Source: Bagarius yarrelli | Lineage: Eukaryota; Chordata; Actinopteri; Siluriformes; Sisoridae | Reading direction: 5' to 3' | DNA: 64,000 bases | NCBI GenBank assembly: GCA_005784505.1 | Contig: VCAZ01000021.1 | Span: 3,079,308 to 3,143,307 of the forward strand | In this document: positions 11,801 through 23,283 of the stretch, piece by piece | How positions within the stretch are numbered: position 1 is the first letter of the stretch | Layout: each line of letters starts with the position of its first letter | Notes under the pieces: generated by a model | What the model was told of the DNA's origin: nothing | What the model saw: the letters and a program-made list of their open reading frames with translations, nothing else | The model's database searches: none | Position numbers and translations under genes: made by a program

Positions 11801-14800
11801 TCTTACCCTTTATGTCTCTCTCCTCCTCATCTACTTTCCTGATTTTGGCAGGCTTGTCCACTTGGCCTTCACCTCCAGACAGTTCTGAGCTCTGGGATCT
11901 CAGTCTTTTTCTATCTGCCTTCTTCTGTGAGTTTTTGCCAGCAGTTATGCTGTCCGTCTCGGCGCTCTTTAAAGACTGCGCTCTTTTTTCTTTAGATTCC
12001 ACAGTCTCGGCGGCAGGGTCCTCGTTCGCCACCTCTTCAGTTGCCATTTCTTCAACTGCATCCTCTTTCTGCTCACTACGTGCACGTTTTTTCTTTTTCT
12101 TCTTTTTCTTTCCGTCCTCGTCGTCGTCCCCTTTAAATTCATTCTCATCTAAAGCACAAATGAAGAACTTTGATTAAAATTAAGTCTAACGTTCAAATAT
12201 TACTTAGTGCTTCACCTGAGAGTTAACATAAACTCTCATGTCACCTTTTTTTTATAAACTGGTCTATTACTAGTAGCTATAGTTTTAGTTGTTTTTGAAT
12301 AAGAACTTTTGTACCACTAATATAACAGGGAAGACAATGCTCTTACTAGATAATAGATTAAATGTTCATTTTTTTCATTTGTCACAGTAAAATGTGTTTT
12401 TTTTGCATATTCTATCTTAGAAAATTGGGCTCAAAGCGCAGGGTCAGCTATGAAACAGCGCCCCTAAAGCAGGCTCAGGTTCCTACTTCCATGGCAATAA
12501 AGCTCGCTAAACTCCATATTTACCTACAGCGTTTTTTTCACATGCCCACTTCTCATCTAGTTGCCCATTTTGCAAGAGTCATGTCAGCAACACTTGTATA
12601 AAATGTATGGTAATGCTATTTTTATTGCCTTTTATATTCTTCCTTCATTGTAAAGTATAACTGTGTGATGTTTGATGTAACTGCAGCCTGAAACCTGCAT
12701 CTTTATAATTTTACACATCAGGTTTACATAAATAAAATATATCATGGGAGCAAATGGCTGAGGGTGTAAACTGACCCAGAATTCTAACTACCTTTTGCAT
12801 CATCTTGGACTGTATGAAAAGGAATTGGCTTTCTTGCCAAGGTCTTGGGAAAAATGCCTGCCTTTCTTGGAGCATCCTCTGGAGGGTTGTTCAGCATCTA
12901 AGATGTTATAGAGAAAATATGCATTGTAAATATGCAAAAAACAAATATTCATTTCTACTAGCAAAAAAAATAGCAAATAGCATGGACCAATTTTTGCATA
13001 CCCAAATGACTTTCGCAGTTTTAAAAAGCGCAGTTATGCAAGTTTCTACTAATCTATTAAAAATGTGTATATGCAACATTACAACTGAGCTTAATACTTC
13101 TAACCAAGATTACATATAAATGCAAACAGGCCTTCTATTGACTGAATGTATCTTATATGAACATTAAAAGGCTATTACATTAAAAGGAGAGTTGACCATC
13201 ACATTCATACGTGTTTTTTGCATTCAGCCCCAGTGGCTGCATTTACACTGCAGATCTTAATGCCCAATTCTGACTTTGTGACCATATTCGATTTTTAATG
13301 ATACGCATACATCATCTTTTAAAACCGAGCCGCGTTTTTTTTTTTTTTTTTGCATTTACACAGAAAAATAATTCAAGATAATCATACTGACCAAGAAAGG
13401 GAAGTAAAAACGCTGCAATAATCCATGGATGCAACAAAGTTGTAACAATTATTTAGTTTTTCACAGCTGCATCATATTTAAAGGTCAGAAAAACAATGCT
13501 TTCTTTACGTGGAGAAATAAAAAAAGAGAGACCTTGTTGCAGCCTGGACGTATTAATCGGCAAGTATAAATATCTTTTTTTCCTGATAGTGCATAATCTT
13601 TTTCGTTCACAGACAAAACAGACGTTAAAATAAACAAAATTTGAAAAATATCAAAATACACATTTTTATACACATTATATACTTATGGCTGTTGACGTCA
13701 TGCGCCACAGATGTATTCAATGACGTTCGACTCACATTGACAGGTAAAAATCCATGCCTGCTTACATGGCAAACGTTAATGCGTGTATCCAATTCATATC
13801 TGATTTATTTCCACATACAAATGTGGCCTGAAATCAATCTGAAATATCGGAAGCCATGTGATTTTTTTTCCTGCTTACACTGACGCATGTCATGTCCCAT
13901 CCCATCTGTGCCACATTAGAGGAAAAAATTTAAATCGGGTCACTGGGTACATGCAGTGTAAATGCGGCCAATTAATATTAGTGAGTTCAGATATGATGTC
14001 TGGGGCAGTCCAGCTCATCTTAAAGGTGTTTAATGGGGTGGAGGATAACACTCAATGTCTTCATGGAGCTCAAGGGCTTTGTACACAGGGGCATTGCCTT
14101 GCTTTTACAAACGGTGAGAGAATGAATAATAGATTTCTTGCTAATGGGTTTTCCAAAAAGTTTCAGCCCTTCATGACCAACATAGATTTGGTTTGTTTTT
14201 ATGCAATGTGAAACTAAACCAACCTCTAAAAAAACCCCCCAAAATGTTACTATACTTTATATGAAACTAAATATAAACAGTGCCCTTAAATGCTGGAGAA
14301 GGTAAATATGTTCTGAGAAAAATCCATAAATAATTTGTAAAAATCTGATACCTCGATGGCTTTCTGAGCTTGTGATTGAGTCTTAAACTCCACAAAGGCG
14401 AAGCCCTTGGAGTCACCTGTTGACTTGTACCTAGGGATACTAATGTATACCACACTCCCACATTTACTAAATACTCGTTCTATCCAAACGTGGGTTACAT
14501 CTTTTGGTAGAAGTTCCTAAAAAACAAAAAACATTTGTAAGAATTACATCATGATATTTGGCAAGTAACACAGTATCTATTTAAAGCGATGATATTTACA
14601 ACATATACGGTGCGGTCATCTACATCTTTTGGGCTGTCCCCGAGTGGCTGTTTTCTTCTTATTTTTGTTCCTTCAAGATTAATCTAATGTAAGTAAAAAA
14701 ATAAATCATGTATTGAAACAGAAGACGACTCTAAATATTATACATAACATCTGGTAGTACATGTCTATTTTACCTCCAGAACCTCAGAATTTTTGAGCGC

Positions 14801-15176
14801 TCGAGCAATCAGCTTGGTATCAGTGGTTAACTTTTTCATTTTGTTGAATGTGGTCAAGAGACAGATATCAACATCTATAAAAGAAAAAAAAAGTCGGTCA
14901 CTTTAGTCAGTTCTTTGAGATCAGTGTGTGCTGACGGTGTTTTTGTAAAGATCAGAACTTACATCCATCTCTGGATTGCATGAGGACATTTTTCAGATAT
15001 CGGTCTTTGTGAAGATTCACATCCCCAAACCAGAATTCAACCTGTCTCTTAACGTCTGCCAGCAACTGTTTGACTCGAGATCGCTTTTTCTTCTCGCTCT
15101 CCTGCTTCTTTTCACTAGGTTCCTTGGCGGACAAGTCGTCTCCAGTCGTAATACTCGCCATCCCAGCGTCAACCAT
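8849..15176 (-). CDS. larp7: La-related protein 7, 7SK snRNP component, complete
   Basis: Twelve coding exons: 14963-15176 (ATG at 15174-15176), 14774-14874, 14600-14683, 14352-14516, 12792-12897, 11807-12148, 11472-11628, 10687-10826, 10397-10506, 10157-10316, 9013-9104 and 8849-8923 (stop TAG). Lengths sum to 1746 nt, 581 aa, against about 582 in human. Domains: La motif about residues 34-118 (QVEFWFGDVNLHKDRYLKN, then FNKMKKLTTD), RRM1 about 128-203 (RTVYVELLPKDV, KGFAFVEFKT), a charged Lys/Glu-rich linker (exons 11807-12148 and 11472-11628), and a C-terminal xRRM about 450-545 with YVDIVEGDSEGYIRF and RYWQKILVDRQAKLN, ending KHIRFDD. Known role: binds the 3' end of 7SK RNA, stabilises the P-TEFb-inhibiting snRNP and assists U6 modification in the nucleus. 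A second start, ATG at 15159-15161 (MASITTG), is also possible. Confidence 0.95.
12420..12605 (-). repeat. SINE-like fragment in a larp7 intron
   Basis: The stretch GCGCAGGGTCAGCTATGAAA followed by CAGCGCCCCTAAAGCAG is the reverse complement of the body of a second SINE family also seen at 52.56 kb. Boundaries are approximate. Confidence 0.45.
13234..13970. mobile_element. Non-autonomous DNA transposon (copy 1 of 2)
   Basis: Ends are inverted repeats: TGGCTGCATTTACACTGCA at the left and, reverse-complemented, TGGCCGCATTTACACTGCA at the right. An internal GTTGACGTCATGCGCC near 13690 is the exact reverse complement of a block in the copy at 25.8 kb. No transposase frame. It lies in the large larp7 intron (12898-14351). 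The superfamily was not assigned. Confidence 0.65.
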
Positions 15177-15193
15177 ATCCAAAGCTTGTGATA

Positions 15194-15195
15194 CT

Positions 15196-15230
<35 letters not shown>

Positions 15231-15366
15231 TATTACTAAACACGCTTCCTGCTTAGCTAATTAAACAAACAACAGCGCGTAAAAAGCAAACTCTGGCTTA
15301 TTAGCTTACCTGTTTATCGAAGCGAAACCGTTAAAACTTATACGCCATTTTCGGCAAGAAGGAGAT
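15194..15366 (-). other. larp7: larp7 5' region: untranslated first exon and repeat-bearing first intron
   Basis: A CAG|GTAAGC donor at 15309/15310 ends a likely untranslated exon (15310 to about 15365). The short intron runs to a TGTGTCAG acceptor at 15194-15195; its pyrimidine-like tract is a (TG)n repeat. The first exon contains AAAATGGCG (15343-15351, minus strand), a YY1-type motif common near TATA-less start sites. Confidence 0.6.
15197..15229. repeat. (AC)n microsatellite at the larp7 exon acceptor
   Basis: About 16 AC units on the plus strand; on the coding strand this (GT)n lies directly before the CAG acceptor of the first coding exon. Confidence 0.9.
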
Positions 15367-15539
15367 TAATAAAGCAAGATGCTACTAATGCTCTTTTTAA
15401 TTTCGCTGAGATTATTAAAACGTTGTTCTTAACCAGCTCTAGTTTTACTCACTACATTTGTCAATTTTAAAGTAAAAGGTTTGAACAAAAAAAAAGTTTC
15501 TTGCAAGAATTTTTCGGCGTGCAGAAACTCTCGGCGCAC

Positions 15540-15570
15540 ATCGATGACGTTACACGAGGTCACGTGTGCA
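15540..15570 (-). promoter_or_regulatory. larp7: Candidate larp7 proximal promoter elements
   Basis: A TGACGT core (about 15545-15550) and a CACGTG E-box (15561-15566) sit about 190-200 bases upstream of the inferred first exon, in the only locally CpG-containing stretch. Motif presence only. Confidence 0.35.
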
Positions 15571-15807
15571 GAAGTAAATACGGAATTACGAAATTAGAAC
15601 GTGTAGTTGTTGGTTTTTTTTTCGTTTTTTCCGCTCTTTTCTTTTTTTCCCAAAAGTTTTTTTTCCAAAAATTTTATACAGACGTAACAGTAACGTTACA
15701 TTTTTTTTTTTGCAACTGAATAAAAATGTAAAATGTCAATATTTCTTAAATGAAGGAAAACTGAAATTGGGAAAGAAAGAAGTTGTTAAAGTTGTCTTTA
15801 GACAGTT

Positions 15808-15819
15808 CTTCTTCTTCTT

Positions 15820-15850
<31 letters not shown>

Positions 15851-15865
15851 TTATTATTATATTAT
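15808..15865. repeat. (TTC)n trinucleotide microsatellite followed by TTA repeats
   Basis: About 14 TTC units followed by TTATTATTATTATATTATTA, upstream of larp7 and downstream of the NLR gene. Confidence 0.85.
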
Positions 15866-15979
15866 TATCTAATACAATTTAAAATAATAAATAAAACGAA
15901 AATAAATTGTATTTTTGTAAAAACAAAAATTATTACAGTATATAACTGTGTTTCAGCCTATATATGTGTGTTTAGCCCA

Positions 15980-16185
15980 TTTACACATTTACAGCATTTG
16001 ACGGACCCCTCTTTTCAAAGCGACTTACATTTATCTCATTTATACAAATAAGCAATTGGGGGGTTTGGGGGTTGAGGGGGGCCGCCTTACTCAGGGGCCT
16101 AACAGTGGTCTGGAAATTTAAACCCACAATCTTCGGGTTGGTAGTCCAACACCTTAACCATGAGCCACCACTTCTCCAAAACATG
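15980..16185 (-). repeat. tRNA-derived SINE, nearly full length
   Basis: Reverse orientation: tail (CAGCATTTGACGGACCCCTC), middle (ACTCAGGGGCCTAACAGTGG) and tRNA-like head (TAGTCCAACACCTTAACCAT) are all present. Intergenic, between larp7 and the NLR gene. Confidence 0.75.
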
Positions 16186-16750
16186 TAGACCGGTTTAATG
16201 ATCGATCGTGTACATTTTAAAAAACGATTTTAACATAGGAGGCATTTAAAAGCATGCTTAAATGTCATAGTTACATTGATGCGTAAATACAATTTGTGCT
16301 GCTAAAAAAAAGTTTTCTTACATGTGGCAGGAAGAAAAATAAAGTGTAAGGGGGAAACTTATAGGCAACACATATGCTGCATTGTAATGTCAGAAAGGAA
16401 TCAGGTGAAAACTGTCTGCATGCATATAAAAACATTTAACAATGTACTTCTGTTTGTTTATTAGCTGTTTGTTAGGTACCCAAATATTTTAATACCATAA
16501 TCTGTCCAGAACTCATATTAGCTGGTAAAAGGAGAAGTATTTTTGCAATAAAACCAGTAATTCATTTCTTTATTAGTGTTAGACAGAAAATGCACACATC
16601 AAATAGCTACAGCAATGACAAATAGCAATATCAACAATAAAGACACATATATATAATGAATCCACAATAAATTATAAATGCAATATTTTTTCAAAGAAGC
16701 TCAAGTAAAAGAATAAACACACAAATATATAAAACGCTATAAAATATTCT

Positions 16751-16756
16751 TTTATT
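16751..16756 (-). terminator. Candidate polyadenylation signal of the NLR gene
   Basis: AATAAA on the minus strand about 37 bases past the stop codon. It would give a very short 3' UTR; other hexamers occur further downstream (for example near 16570), so the site actually used is uncertain. Confidence 0.35.
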
Positions 16757-16792
16757 TCTCAATTCCACGAAATCCCAGCAGTGTGAAATTCA

Positions 16793-19700
16793 CTATGAGG
16801 TGAGAATTGTCTCAAATTTTTCCAGTTTCCGTCGCAAATCCTCCTCCAAGCACTCCTTGATCCGCATCTTTATTAGTTTTGTCAGGCTTGTATAGAAAGT
16901 CTTGGCCCACTTGCTCTGTAGACTACGCACAGATATGTCACACACTTTGTACAGAATTGTCACCAGCTTCTCACTGCTACTCACTTCACATCTTTGAAGA
17001 ACCCAACTAGCCCATTCTTTCCACATGCGGTTTTCTGTAAAGGACACAGTGAAGCACGGTTTAGGACAGAGGTCGTTTAGGCGCTGTCCTTCTTCATCAG
17101 TTACATGGTTCCAAATAGCACTAAAAGAAAATCAAAGGAAAGTTAAAATTTACTCTTACTATTACTACATGACCAAATTGATGTGAACATAACATATGCA
17201 AATTTCCCCCAAACTGTTGCATCTGAGTTGTTAGTACACATCGTATAGAATGCCTTTATATGATGTGCTTTTACTCTTCCGCTTAATGAAGCAGTCCAAA
17301 CTTGTTAAAGTATGGAAAAGACTTGGTTTAATGCTAAAAACACCTTTGAAATGAACTGAAACGCAGAATAGTGCCAAACATTCTTGCTTGATTTTACTGA
17401 TCTCTAATGATCTTTGGCTGAAACTCTAAAATCTAGTTTAAAGCATTTCCAGAAACGTATAGATTATTTATACAGTTAGGGGGGAAATACATCTACAATT
17501 ACATTGTAGATGTTCAACAATATATGTAAATATACAGTGCCTTGAAAAAGTATTCATACCCCATGAACTTTTTTACATTTTCTCATCTTACAACCACAAA
17601 CTTAAATGTTTTTATTAAGATTTTATGCAATAGACAAACACAAAGTAGCACATAATTGAAAAGTGAAACATTTGTAGTGCATTTGTATTCAGCCCCCCTG
17701 CATCAATACTTTGTAGAGCCACCTTTCGCTGCAATTAAAACAGCTGCAAGTTTTTTGGGGTATGTCTCCACCAGCTTTGCACATCTAGAGACTGAAAATT
17801 TTACCCCTTCTTCTTTGCAAAATAGCTCAAGCTCAGCCAGATTGGACGAGGAGAGTCTGCGAACAGCAATTTTCAGGTCTTGCCACAGATGCTCAATGGG
17901 ATTTAGGTCTGGACTTTGACTGGGCCATTCTAACACATGAATATTCTTTGTTCAATATTCATCCCAGTCTCAAGTCTTTTGCAGCCTCCAACAGGTTTTC
18001 TTTCAGGATTTCATCTGGCCCTGTATTTAGCTCCATCCATCTTCCCATCAACTCTGACCAGCTTCCCTTTCCTTGCTGAAGAAAAGCATCCCCACAGCGT
18101 GATGTTGCCACCACCTTGGTAGGTTTGCAGTTGTGACCTACTTTTTCCATTTTTGAATGATGGATTGAACAGTGCTCCCTGAGATGTTCAAAGCTTGGGA
18201 TAATTTTTTTGAAACCTAACCTTACAATAAACTTTTTCACAACTTTATTCCTGGTCTGTCTGGATTTTATTTAGGGGTATCAAAGTACAGGGGTCTGAAT
18301 ACAAATGCATGCCACAATTTTCAGATTTTTATTTGCTTAAAAATTTGAAAACCCTATATCATTTTCATTCCAGTTCACAATTATGTGCTATTTTGTGTTG
18401 GTCTATTACATAAAATCTTATGTAACGTTTGTGGTTGTAAGGCGCCAAAATGTAAAAAAGTTTAAGCGGAATTAATTACTTTTTTTAAGGTGTGATGGTC
18501 GGATTTTTTCATACATTTGGTTATATCGCACAGTGGTTAAGGTGTTGCACCGCTTATTGGAAGATTGGGGTCCGATTCCCAGCAACACTACGTTACTGAA
18601 TAATAGTTATTACTCAACTTACACAACTGTCTCAAGAGGTGAGGGTGTTAAGGCGATTAATAATGATAAGCCTGCAATGGTCAGTCTGTTCCCCTCCAAC
18701 CTAAGCAAAAATGAATACAAACATCTGAATATACAGTATAAAAAGAGTCCAGTGTCTGGTTAATGTATTATATAGTATAATTGAGAGATATATGTTACAA
18801 AATATGTTAATGTAAACAAACAGTACAAATAGAGTAGTAATATATGTACACACCAGAGTTCCGTCAATGTTTGCTTACTCTTGATAGCATTTGTGAGTAT
18901 AAAAAGATGCTCGTCACCAATGTCTGTCCATCCTAAACTGTATCCATAGGATTAATGTATGCCTGTGTAATTGACTATTAAAATATTTCATGTTGCAAGC
19001 TGTTAATTCTTGAATGGAATCATGATTTACCCAAGCTCCTTCAAAATATCAGATTCTCGTATGATGTCAGCAACTATCTGAATGGCTTCCAGGTCGAGAC
19101 TATTTTCTCCCAGCCTGTGACAGATTAAATAACAGACCAATAAATGCATGTCTACAGTAAATAATTAAGGGGTAGGCCTGTAATTGAACACTTAACTAAA
19201 CTCACCATATCCTTTCACATCTAAGCAAGTAGGGCTGCAGATCTCTCAGTGAATCCACATTGATGTTTGTCCCAGTCAGATCCACTTCCAATATAGTCAA
19301 ACTTATATCATCGAGAAAGTACTTCACAGCGTTGTAGTCTATAGAGGACAGAGTGACGTCACTGAGGTTAAAACGTAGACATTGCAGCTTGAGCTTCTGC
19401 AGTAGTAGAATATCCTGTTGCTCTAAAATACAGTGCAGATGTGTTAGAATGTAAGCACCGTTTTCGCAAGTGTCCTGAGTGTCCGATATAAGCTTCAATT
19501 GGAAGGATTGCATTTTTTCTTTCTGCTTTTGAAACCCAATATTTCGGTGGAGAAGTTCTTGGTTCCTCACTGATAACAGACCAGAAAGAAATCTGGTAAA
19601 CAGGTCAAGGTTTCCAGGCAGACTTTTGATACTGTATTCATCGCCTGAACCTAATGTATCTGATAAAGGTATATCCTCCATGGCACAATAGAGTGCTGCA

Positions 19701-21675
19701 AAAAACTCTTGTATTGTGAGATGTGTAAAGGAATACACGTCTTCTGTGCACCCTGGCTCCTGAATAGACGTCTTGTCCAGAAAAGCGCTTGCAATAACAC
19801 AGTTAGCTATGTCGTCACTGTTGCTATAAAATAGAGTTTCCTGATTCATTAGTTTCTGATATGCCAATCTGCCGAGATTCAATAGAATTTTTTCTAGGTG
19901 TTGTTGATGCTTCATACTTATGTCACTGTTTGTGTGCGATTTGACCAAAGCCAACAAGTATTGAACATAAATATCGGTCATTGTCCTAGGGTTAGCTGTG
20001 CACAGCCTTTTGCTCTCTTTCAAAATGCTACACATGATATGACAGAAGGCTGGAATGTAGCAGAGAGTGAGCATTAGGTCATTTGCTGCAACTATCTCGA
20101 ACATCTTTGTGGCTAGTTTCTCATCCTGAAAGAAACGCTGGAAAAAGTCACGGATCTCCACAGTGGAGAATCCAGTTATGACAACAAAGCAGTCAATAAA
20201 TCCAACAGGGATGTGACTAACAGCTGTAGGCCTGCTGGTAACCAACACAGAAGCTCCCGGGAGGAGTTCGCTTATCATTAAGCTGGAAAAGACTTCCATA
20301 ACCTCGCCTACCTCATCAAGATCTGTCAGAAAACTGTCCACATCGCAGCCCCGATAGTGCTTAAATTCATCAAAACCATCCAGAATGATGAGGAGTTTAG
20401 CGTCGTTTTTTGTGATGGTGTCAAGATGCTTAGCAAGGTGTCCATTTTTACGGAGAATCAGCTCTCGTAAGCTCACTGGCTTGTTGACAAGATTCAGGTC
20501 CCTGAAGGTCAGGTGAATAATGAAATCGAAAGACTGATGTTCTTTGTAATTACTGAAATCGCAAAGAATTTTCTGGACAAGGACAGTTTTCCCAATTCCT
20601 GCTACTCCGGTCACTAAAATCTTTTTGGCTGACTTTTTGCCTGTTTCACTGGTAAACAGCTGTGCTGGCTTGATCAGTCTCTGCTCCGTAGTTTTTTGCT
20701 GAAGAGAAATGCGCTGTTGTCCAAAGGTTAAAACCTCATGTCTTTTAAATTCCAGACTATGGTGACCTTTCACAATTAGCAGATTGACATAGTGTTCAGA
20801 AAAAGGGATTTTCTCTCCATGCCGTGTGTTAGAGTAGAGCATGCACTCACTTCTGCGTTTCAAGACTTCTTTATGCCTCACTTGGACTTTTTGGTATTCT
20901 AAAATAGATTAAAACACACATTATACAATATGTGTGTATGTATAAAGGTATTTGTAATGTATGTATATATGTATAATGTTAAATCGTATTAAAAGTACAC
21001 ACACATAATATAAACACATTATACTATATAACTAGGCATATTATATAATGTACACATAAAGAACTATTTAACCGCCCACATATGGTAATATACAAATACA
21101 CACCTAAAGTATTATTTAACAAACCTTATATAAATATACATGTAAAAACCTATTTAACTACCTATAAAACCACAAACATTATATAACATTAGGATAAAAC
21201 ACTATATATCCAAAAACAATACATGCAGTGATAAACTTTTTAACATATATATTTCTAATACTATATAGCTAGACACCTTTTACACTCTACATCAGTGGCA
21301 AATTTAAACAATTATTTTCTTAAATGTTTTTAGTTTAAACTCAGTACCATTTATTCACTTACCTGTTGTCTGGTTTAGACTCTGGTTGGACTCATCCCCA
21401 GCCTTAACTTTAGACGTTTCAAAGTGGTTACTTGTAGATATAAAGATTCTAGCTGCCTCTTCCCCTTTCCCTTCCAAAATATCCAGTACTTTTCGCACTT
21501 TTCCACGTGGCCCCTTCTCATACTGAATCTCCTCACGATCATCTCTAGTAAAGATCTTTTTTGTAGTTAATACGTCTATCAGTGAGTCGATGTGGAACTC
21601 GAGTTTGTCCACAAGAGAACCACGACAGTCCCTAAGGCTCTGAAGGCAGGGTTCGGGTGCTAGAGCTTGTGTCAT
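16793..21675 (-). CDS. CARD-NACHT NLR-type cytosolic immune receptor with short LRR region
   Basis: Four coding exons: 21363-21675 (start ATG), 19206-20898, 19031-19114 and 16793-17120 (stop TAG). Lengths sum to 2418 nt, 805 aa, and phases agree at every junction. Residues about 15-95 look like a CARD (LVDKLEFHIDSLIDVL and GPRGKVRKVLDILEGKGEEA). The second exon begins with a FISNA-like stretch and continues into NACHT: Walker A GVAGIGKT (about 202-209), Walker B LLIILDGFDEF (about 273-283), sensor VLVTSRPTA (about 322-330), then helical domains. The 84-nt exon is one canonical LRR unit (LGENSLDLEAIQIVADII). The last 109 residues are helical and charged and do not look like LRRs. Known role of the family: sensing microbes or stress and signalling through CARD partners. 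The orthologue was not identified, so no symbol is given. An AACTGCAACTGAAACT stretch at about 21780-21795 is weakly IRF-like. Confidence 0.8.
17535..18500 (-). mobile_element. Tc1/mariner-like transposon, internally deleted
   Basis: Long inverted ends match each other over more than 100 bases; the left end starts CAGTGCCTTGAAAAAGTATT after a TA. On the minus strand, part of a transposase C-terminus is readable, including WPSQSPDLNPIEHLWQDLK (17703-17936), the DDE-region signature of fish Tc1 elements. Another frame (17959-18240) carries a piece of the N-terminal half joined directly to central transposase sequence. The protein is therefore broken and the element is inactive on its own. It lies in the last intron of the NLR gene. 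Confidence 0.85.
18525..18612 (+). repeat. SINE head fragment
   Basis: CACAGTGGTTAAGGTGTTGC and GATTGGGGTCCGATTCCCAG are the A- and B-box-like parts of the tRNA-derived SINE. The tail is absent. It abuts the end of the Tc1-like element. Confidence 0.6.
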
Positions 21676-21699
21676 AATAAAAACTATCCCTCCATTCAG

Positions 21700-23225
21700 A
21701 ACTAAAGACAGAAATCAGATGTTTCGTGTTAAAAGTTGGAAAAGATTTTCCCCTTTTGTAATACGTAATGTCTCTCTTAAACTGCAACTGAAACTATAAC
21801 TCCAAACGCGCAGACTATTTGTGTCATTGTGTGTATATGAGTCACAGATGTGTCGTCACATTACAAAAAAACAAAACAGGAAATTCAACTTCTGCTCTAA
21901 GAATAAGAAATGCTGTACTGTTTAATAATGATCTGTTAATAAACAGATCTGTAATTCTGTAATAAACAAATAGTTGATTTATGAAGTAAGGTTTATTTAT
22001 TACTAGAAAAAGGAAATGAATATGAAACCAGTAAATGTGGAACACACCGGATGTACACCTGTGATAAACCTAATATTTAATTGCTATACAATAAATCTGG
22101 GCTTGGACAGCTTTATCACAATTAATTTTCGTTTTCAGACTAACTGAACTTTAAACAAAATAATAAATAGCTCTCTAAAAAGAGGGGTAACAAAAATTCG
22201 ATAAAAAATGCAGCACTATTTTTTTGCTTATAAATCGCTGCTTAGCATTAGGGCAGAGTTTTTAGAGTTTTTGCCTCTCCTGATGACACAACTATAAGAA
22301 TGACAACAAAATAAGATTTATTATACAAGACAGTGATTCTTTTCCCTAAGGCCAAGTATTAAGGGAAATTTATCATTTTTTCAATAAAGAAATAAAGAAC
22401 ATTTTATGCAAACAACAGTTATTCAGGGATGCTCAATAGAAGGTACAATACACAATATTGATAAGTGGTTAAATCTTGGACAAAAAAAAACAAAAACAAT
22501 GACAAGTTAAATTCGTAAAAAAATAACACAAGCAAAACCAAACAACAATAATAACAAAAATTAAACAATTTCCAGCCACATTTTAAAAATAGACTTGGAA
22601 ATTATGAGTGCAAAGCTTTCAGGGTTTCCATACACCAAAGTCCCATTTTTTTTAGGTGAAGTCACATTTTTAATACTGGGCCATAAGAAACAGCAACATA
22701 TTTCATTTTAATTTCTGAATAATTAGTGCAGCTTTTTTTTAAATCATTAGTTTAAATGCAAACATCACCCTGTTCAAAGTTACAGTATTTGAAACACACC
22801 TTGGTTATTTTCTGTGTATGTGGCAGATTACAGGGATATAGCAAGTCTCCCTTTAATAGCTTTCCAGTTGCGATACAGTTTCCAATTTGAATTACGTTGA
22901 CTATGATAAATCTCTATGGACATTCGTTTATAACTAGAACCTATTTGATATGGATGTAGTCTAAAATGTGCAATCCAGTGAATTTCAAAAAGGCTTACAT
23001 CTTTCTGGATCGTCATACAGACTGAAAATGCAAAACCAAAAAACAAAAAAAAAACCAAGAAAACACACAATTATAACAAACCCTTCATTGAAGTTAAATT
23101 AAAATCAATGTTCATTAATTTACACTTTGCATCCAGACTCATCCCCCACTTATCACTCAGCCGATTAATGGATGACCTGGTGACCCTGACCCATCACACA
23201 CCATGGTCTTGTGTTATAGGTGCGC
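21700..23225. other. Intergenic DNA between the NLR gene 5' end and the adamtsl1 3' end
   Basis: About 1.5 kb of AT-rich sequence. It must hold the NLR promoter (higher coordinates are upstream) and the end of the adamtsl1 3' UTR. No exon or repeat was recognised. Confidence 0.5.
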
Positions 23226-23233
23226 GGGTGTGC

Positions 23234-23239
23234 TTTATT
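23234..23239 (-). terminator. adamtsl1: Candidate adamtsl1 polyadenylation signal (AATAAA)
   Basis: The hexamer on the minus strand lies about 45 bases after the stop codon; later hexamers exist (for example near 22318), so the actual 3' end is uncertain. Confidence 0.35.
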
Positions 23240-23283
23240 ATCTAGATTAGTCTTTGTTTCTGTCCTTTTGTTTGGGTAGAGTC

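Noticed and set aside
11749..12177. 142-residue plus-strand open frame rich in Ser and Phe
   Set aside because: It is the antisense shadow of the Lys/Glu-rich larp7 linker exon 11807-12148.
12218..12240. Small hairpin TGAGAGTT / AACTCTCA in a larp7 intron
   Set aside because: An 8-base stem is expected by chance in AT-rich introns and is too short for a microRNA precursor.
8849..15176. miR-302/367 cluster, which in tetrapods lies in a LARP7 intron
   Set aside because: I read the larp7 introns on both strands for the AAGTGCT seed and found none; the nearest look-alike is TTAGTGCTTCACC at about 12205, which lacks the seed. Fish use miR-430 instead, as far as is known.
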